NCBI GenBank assembly: GCA_902796625.1
Contig: CADBPX010000134.1
Span: 1-9,803 of the forward strand
Direction of reading: 5' to 3'
From: an uncultured Pseudomonadota bacterium
GTDB lineage: Bacteria > Pseudomonadota > Alphaproteobacteria > RF32 > CAG-239
Length of the DNA stretch: 9,803 nucleotides
Within the stretch, counting starts at the first letter, position 1; every line of letters starts with the position of its first letter. Made by a program: the position numbers and the translations under genes. Below, piece after piece: positions 6,988 through 9,803 of the stretch. The notes below the pieces were generated by a model. It searched no databases. It was given only the letters and a program-made list of their open reading frames with translations, and was not told where the DNA came from.

Positions 6988-7017
6988 ATTATAACCGCAC
7001 ATAACCGCATTTGTAAA
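6988..7017 (-). promoter_or_regulatory. Strong sigma-70-type promoter of the TrhA-family gene
   Basis: A perfect TATAAT -10 (6988-6993) and a TTTACA -35 (7012-7017, 5 of 6 consensus) are separated by 18 bp on the minus strand. Transcription should begin near 6981, directly before the GAGGAG site, giving a leader of about 13 nt. The spacer holds a 9-bp direct repeat, listed separately. Confidence 0.72.
6991..7009. repeat. Tandem 9-bp direct repeat in the TrhA promoter spacer
   Basis: ATAACCGCA occurs twice on the plus strand (6991-6999 and 7001-7009), with a 10-bp period, one turn of the helix. The copies fill the spacer and overlap the -10 box, where a repressor or activator could bind. Whether a protein binds here is unknown. 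Confidence 0.55.
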
Positions 7018-7039
7018 GTAGGCACTTTGCAGTACAATA

Positions 7040-7070
7040 GTTTCTCTGAAGAAACGTTATAAAAATAACG
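7040..7070 (-). terminator. Two short hairpins downstream of uvrA, weak terminator candidate
   Basis: Two adjacent small inverted repeats lie 36 nt past the uvrA stop: CGTTAT/ATAACG with a 4-nt loop (7055-7070) and GTTTCT/AGAAAC with a CTGA loop (7040-7055). They share one base, so they cannot both form fully. On the minus strand the first is followed by TTTCTTC, a poor U-tract. The stems are short and AT-rich, so termination is uncertain. Confidence 0.3.
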
Positions 7071-7105
7071 GTAAAAAAATTAAAATTCTGCTTGAATAAC
7101 CGCGC

Positions 7106-9803
7106 TTATCCCAGTTTACCCTTCAAATATTTACCGGTAAAACTGCGTTTATTTTTCGCCACTTCTTCCGGCGTACCGGTCGCAATAATTTCGCCGCCGC
7201 CATCGCCGCCTTCCGGCCCCACATCAATAATATGATCGGCCACCTTAATCACGTCAAGATTATGCTCAATCACCACCACCGTATTGCCTTCATCAACCAA
7301 CAATTGCAGCACATTCAAAAGGTTTTTAATATCTTCAAAATGCAAACCGGTAGTCGGCTCATCTAAAATATACAGCGTTCGTCCGGTTGCTTTTTTGCTT
7401 AGCTCTTTCGAAAGTTTAATCCGTTGCGCTTCACCGCCGGAAAGTGTCGGAGCCGGCTGTCCGAGCTTCACATATCCCAATCCGACCCGCCGCAATAAAT
7501 CGAGCCGCCGTTTAATTGCCGGAATATTTTCAAAGAAATAATAAGCATCATCAATTGTCATATCCAAAACATCGGCAATCGACTTATCTTTATATTTCAC
7601 CTCCAGTGTTTCGCGATTATAGCGTGTTCCGTGACAAGCATCACACGGCACATAAACGTCCGGCAAAAAGTTCATCTCAATTTTCATAACCCCGTCACCC
7701 TTGCAAGCCTCACAACGGCCGCCGGCAACATTAAATGAAAAGTAACCTGATGTATATCCGCGCGCTTTAGCTTCCGGCAATTCGGCAAACCAATCGCGAA
7801 TATTGGTAAACACACCGGTATAAGTTGCCGGATTGGAACGCGGTGTCCGCCCGATCGGTGATTGATCAATATCAATCACTTTATCAATATTTTCGACCCC
7901 GATTAGTTTATCATATGCTCCCGGCGGCACCCGACTGCCGTTTAAAACCTTATCCACTGCCTTAAACAAGGTTTCTAAAATCAGCGATGATTTACCGCTG
8001 CCGGAAATACCGGTAACGCACGTTAAGGTTCCGAGTGGAATTTTCACGTGCACATTTTTCAAATTATGCACTTTAGCGCCGGTTAACTCTAAAAATTTTC
8101 CGTTGCCCTTACGGCGTTTACTTGGTAGCGGAATACTTTTTTGCCCGGTTAAATATTGAGCCGTTAGACTGTTCGGATTGGCGAGCACTTCCTTCACCGT
8201 TCCGGCCGCCATCACTTCACCGCCCTGACTTCCGGCCCGCGGTCCCATATCCACCAAATAATCTGCCGCCCGCATCGCATCTTCATCGTGTTCCACCACA
8301 ATCACGGTGTTACCGATATCCCGTAGCCGCGTCAGACTATCTAATAATTTATCATTATCCCGCTGGTGTAAACCGATGGACGGCTCATCTAAAACATACA
8401 TTACGCCGGTTAAACCGGTACCGATTTGCGAAGCCAGACGGATGCGCTGCGCCTCGCCACCGGATAATGTTCCGGATTGCCGCGACAAAGTTAAATAATC
8501 CAACCCCACATTATTCAGAAAACTTAAGCGTTCAACAATTTCTTTAACTATTTTATGCGCAATCTCGCGTTTTTGCGGTGTCATTTGCGCCTCAATCCCT
8601 TCAAACCACGGCAAAGCTTGTTTAATAGACATATCTGATGCTTCCATAATATCTTTGCCGGCAATTTTAACTGCCAGAGCCTCTGCTTTTAAGCGCTTAC
8701 CGTGACAAACTTCACACGGTGCCGCTGATTGATAATGGGATAATTCATCGCGAATCACCGCTGAATCCGTTTCCAAAAAGCGCCGTTCCATATTCGGAAT
8801 AACTCCCTCAAACGGCTTGTCTGACACCCACTTTGAATAAACCATTGGCACACATTTATTGCCGGAACCGTACAATATTGTCTCTTGCGCATATGCCGGC
8901 AAATCTTTCCATGGCGTTTTATTTGATATATTCAAATATTCACAAAGCGAATTTAAGGTTTGGCGATAAAATATGGAATGACTGCTGACCGACCATGGAG
9001 CGATTGCACCATTGGCAATACTGAGATTTTCGTTCGGTACGACCAATTCCGGATCCATATACAAACTGGCTCCCAAACCACCGCAATGCGGACAAGCTCC
9101 TTCCGGATTATTAAAAGAAAACAGCCGCGGTTCAATTTCGGCAATCGTAAAACCGGATACCGGACAGCAAAAGTGCGAAGAAAACCGAAGCCGTGATTTA
9201 TCGCTAATATTTTCAACATAAAGCAATCCGTCGCTCAATTTCAGCGCTGTTTCCACTGATTGCGCCAAGCGTGATTGAATCCCTTCCTTAACTATAATTC
9301 GATCGATAACAACTTCGATATTATGCTTTTGATTTTTATTTAATTCCGGCAGATCTTCAATATTATAAATTTCACCGTCGATTTCCAAACGTTGAAATCC
9401 TTTTTTCTGCAATTCGGCAAATTCTTTTTTAAACTCGCCTTTTTTTCCGCGGGCAATCGGTGACAACAAAACCAGTTTACTGCCTTGCGGTAATTCCAAA
9501 ATTTTATCAACCATTTGAGTTGATGATTGTGCCTCTATCGGCAAACCGGTTGCCGGCGAATAAGGTGTTCCGGCGCGCGCCCATAAAAGACGCATATAAT
9601 CATATATTTCCGTTACTGTCCCGACGGTTGACCGTGGATTGTGTGAAATGGTTTTTTGCTCTATCGAAATCGCCGGTGACAACCCCTCAATAGCATCGAC
9701 ATCAGGTTTATTCATTAAATCGAGAAATTGCCGTGCATAAACCGACAAACTTTCAACATAGCGGCGTTGTCCTTCGGCATAAATTGTATCGAATGCCAAT
9801 GAA
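7106..9803 (-). CDS. uvrA: Excinuclease ABC subunit UvrA, N-terminus outside the window
   Basis: This is the damage-recognition ATPase of nucleotide excision repair; a UvrA dimer loads UvrB at DNA lesions. About 898 codons are visible and the frame is open at the right edge, beginning SLAFDTIYAEGQRRYVESLS, so some 35-40 residues including the first Walker A are missing. Numbering from the Leu codon at 9799: first zinc module at 212-239 (CPVSGFTI then CPHC), CEVCHGKRL (362-370), first ABC signature LSGGEAQRI (445-453) and Walker B VMYVLDEPSIGLH (466-478), second Walker A GISGSGKSS (597-605), zinc module CEAC with CDAC (696-722), second signature LSGGEAQRI (786-794) and Walker B TLYILDEPTTGLH (808-820). 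In the first module the second Cys is Ser215, a form I recall from alphaproteobacterial UvrA. It ends in TAA and is followed by the TrhA-family gene with its own promoter. The LexA-controlled promoter, if present, is outside the window. Confidence 0.97.
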   Translation of the reverse strand, partial: SLAFDTIYAEGQRRYVESLSVYARQFLDLMNKPDVDAIEGLSPAISIEQKTISHNPRSTVGTVTEIYDYMRLLWARAGTPYSPATGLPIEAQSSTQMVDKILELPQGSKLVLLSPIARGKKGEFKKEFAELQKKGFQRLEIDGEIYNIEDLPELNKNQKHNIEVVIDRIIVKEGIQSRLAQSVETALKLSDGLLYVENISDKSRLRFSSHFCCPVSGFTIAEIEPRLFSFNNPEGACPHCGGLGASLYMDPELVVPNENLSIANGAIAPWSVSSHSIFYRQTLNSLCEYLNISNKTPWKDLPAYAQETILYGSGNKCVPMVYSKWVSDKPFEGVIPNMERRFLETDSAVIRDELSHYQSAAPCEVCHGKRLKAEALAVKIAGKDIMEASDMSIKQALPWFEGIEAQMTPQKREIAHKIVKEIVERLSFLNNVGLDYLTLSRQSGTLSGGEAQRIRLASQIGTGLTGVMYVLDEPSIGLHQRDNDKLLDSLTRLRDIGNTVIVVEHDEDAMRAADYLVDMGPRAGSQGGEVMAAGTVKEVLANPNSLTAQYLTGQKSIPLPSKRRKGNGKFLELTGAKVHNLKNVHVKIPLGTLTCVTGISGSGKSSLILETLFKAVDKVLNGSRVPPGAYDKLIGVENIDKVIDIDQSPIGRTPRSNPATYTGVFTNIRDWFAELPEAKARGYTSGYFSFNVAGGRCEACKGDGVMKIEMNFLPDVYVPCDACHGTRYNRETLEVKYKDKSIADVLDMTIDDAYYFFENIPAIKRRLDLLRRVGLGYVKLGQPAPTLSGGEAQRIKLSKELSKKATGRTLYILDEPTTGLHFEDIKNLLNVLQLLVDEGNTVVVIEHNLDVIKVADHIIDVGPEGGDGGGEIIATGTPEEVAKNKRSFTGKYLKGKLG

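Noticed and set aside
8122..8547. A 141-codon plus-strand open frame inside uvrA
   Set aside because: It is antisense to a highly conserved part of uvrA (first Walker B and linker region) and its translation is proline- and arginine-rich without domain features; it is a shadow frame.
7684..9219. Short minus-strand frames inside uvrA at 7684-7875 and 8953-9219
   Set aside because: They are out-of-frame readings of uvrA, which is continuous through this region.

Overview
The window looks like chromosomal DNA of an AT-rich Gram-negative bacterium, most likely an alphaproteobacterium and possibly host-associated. The evidence is a UvrA whose first zinc module reads CPVSGFTI, a form I associate with alphaproteobacterial UvrA; a DotB/PilT-type secretion ATPase of the kind found in type IVB (Dot/Icm-like) systems; an MsbA-type ABC exporter; and TAA as the stop codon of all six genes whose 3' ends are visible. 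This assignment is inference: there is no rRNA or other strong taxonomic marker.

Layout. Positions 1-980 (minus) hold the 5' part of an unrecognised gene that runs off the left edge; its product has a CHAP/NlpC-like Cys-His hydrolase signature and an Arg/Gly/Asn-rich tail. Just upstream on the same strand is a DotB/PilT-like secretion ATPase (1078-2055). A 144-bp divergent promoter region follows, then a 764-aa MsbA-like ABC exporter (2200-4494, plus) that carries about 180 extra N-terminal residues forming a membrane-anchored extracytoplasmic domain. It converges, with a 10-bp gap, on a minus-strand pair: queH (queuosine synthesis, 5485-6042) and an S66-family LD-carboxypeptidase/MccF-like peptidase (4505-5485), coupled by a TAATG stop/start overlap. 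A 284-bp gap (6043-6326) holds what looks like a broken small membrane-protein gene. Then come a TrhA/hemolysin III family membrane protein (6327-6968, minus), whose start is fixed by a clear promoter and Shine-Dalgarno, and uvrA (7106 to the right edge, minus), lacking its first residues because of the window edge.

How the parts relate. The right half is mostly housekeeping: DNA repair, tRNA modification, peptidoglycan-peptide handling and a membrane protein. The left end is the accessory part: a secretion-type ATPase beside a candidate secreted cysteine hydrolase suggests a machine component next to a possible substrate, but no other secretion-system gene is visible. No RNA genes, CRISPR arrays, insertion sequences or attachment sites were seen. 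The items most worth a second look are the domain added to the ABC exporter, the CHAP-like protein next to the secretion ATPase, and the amber-interrupted small membrane ORF.
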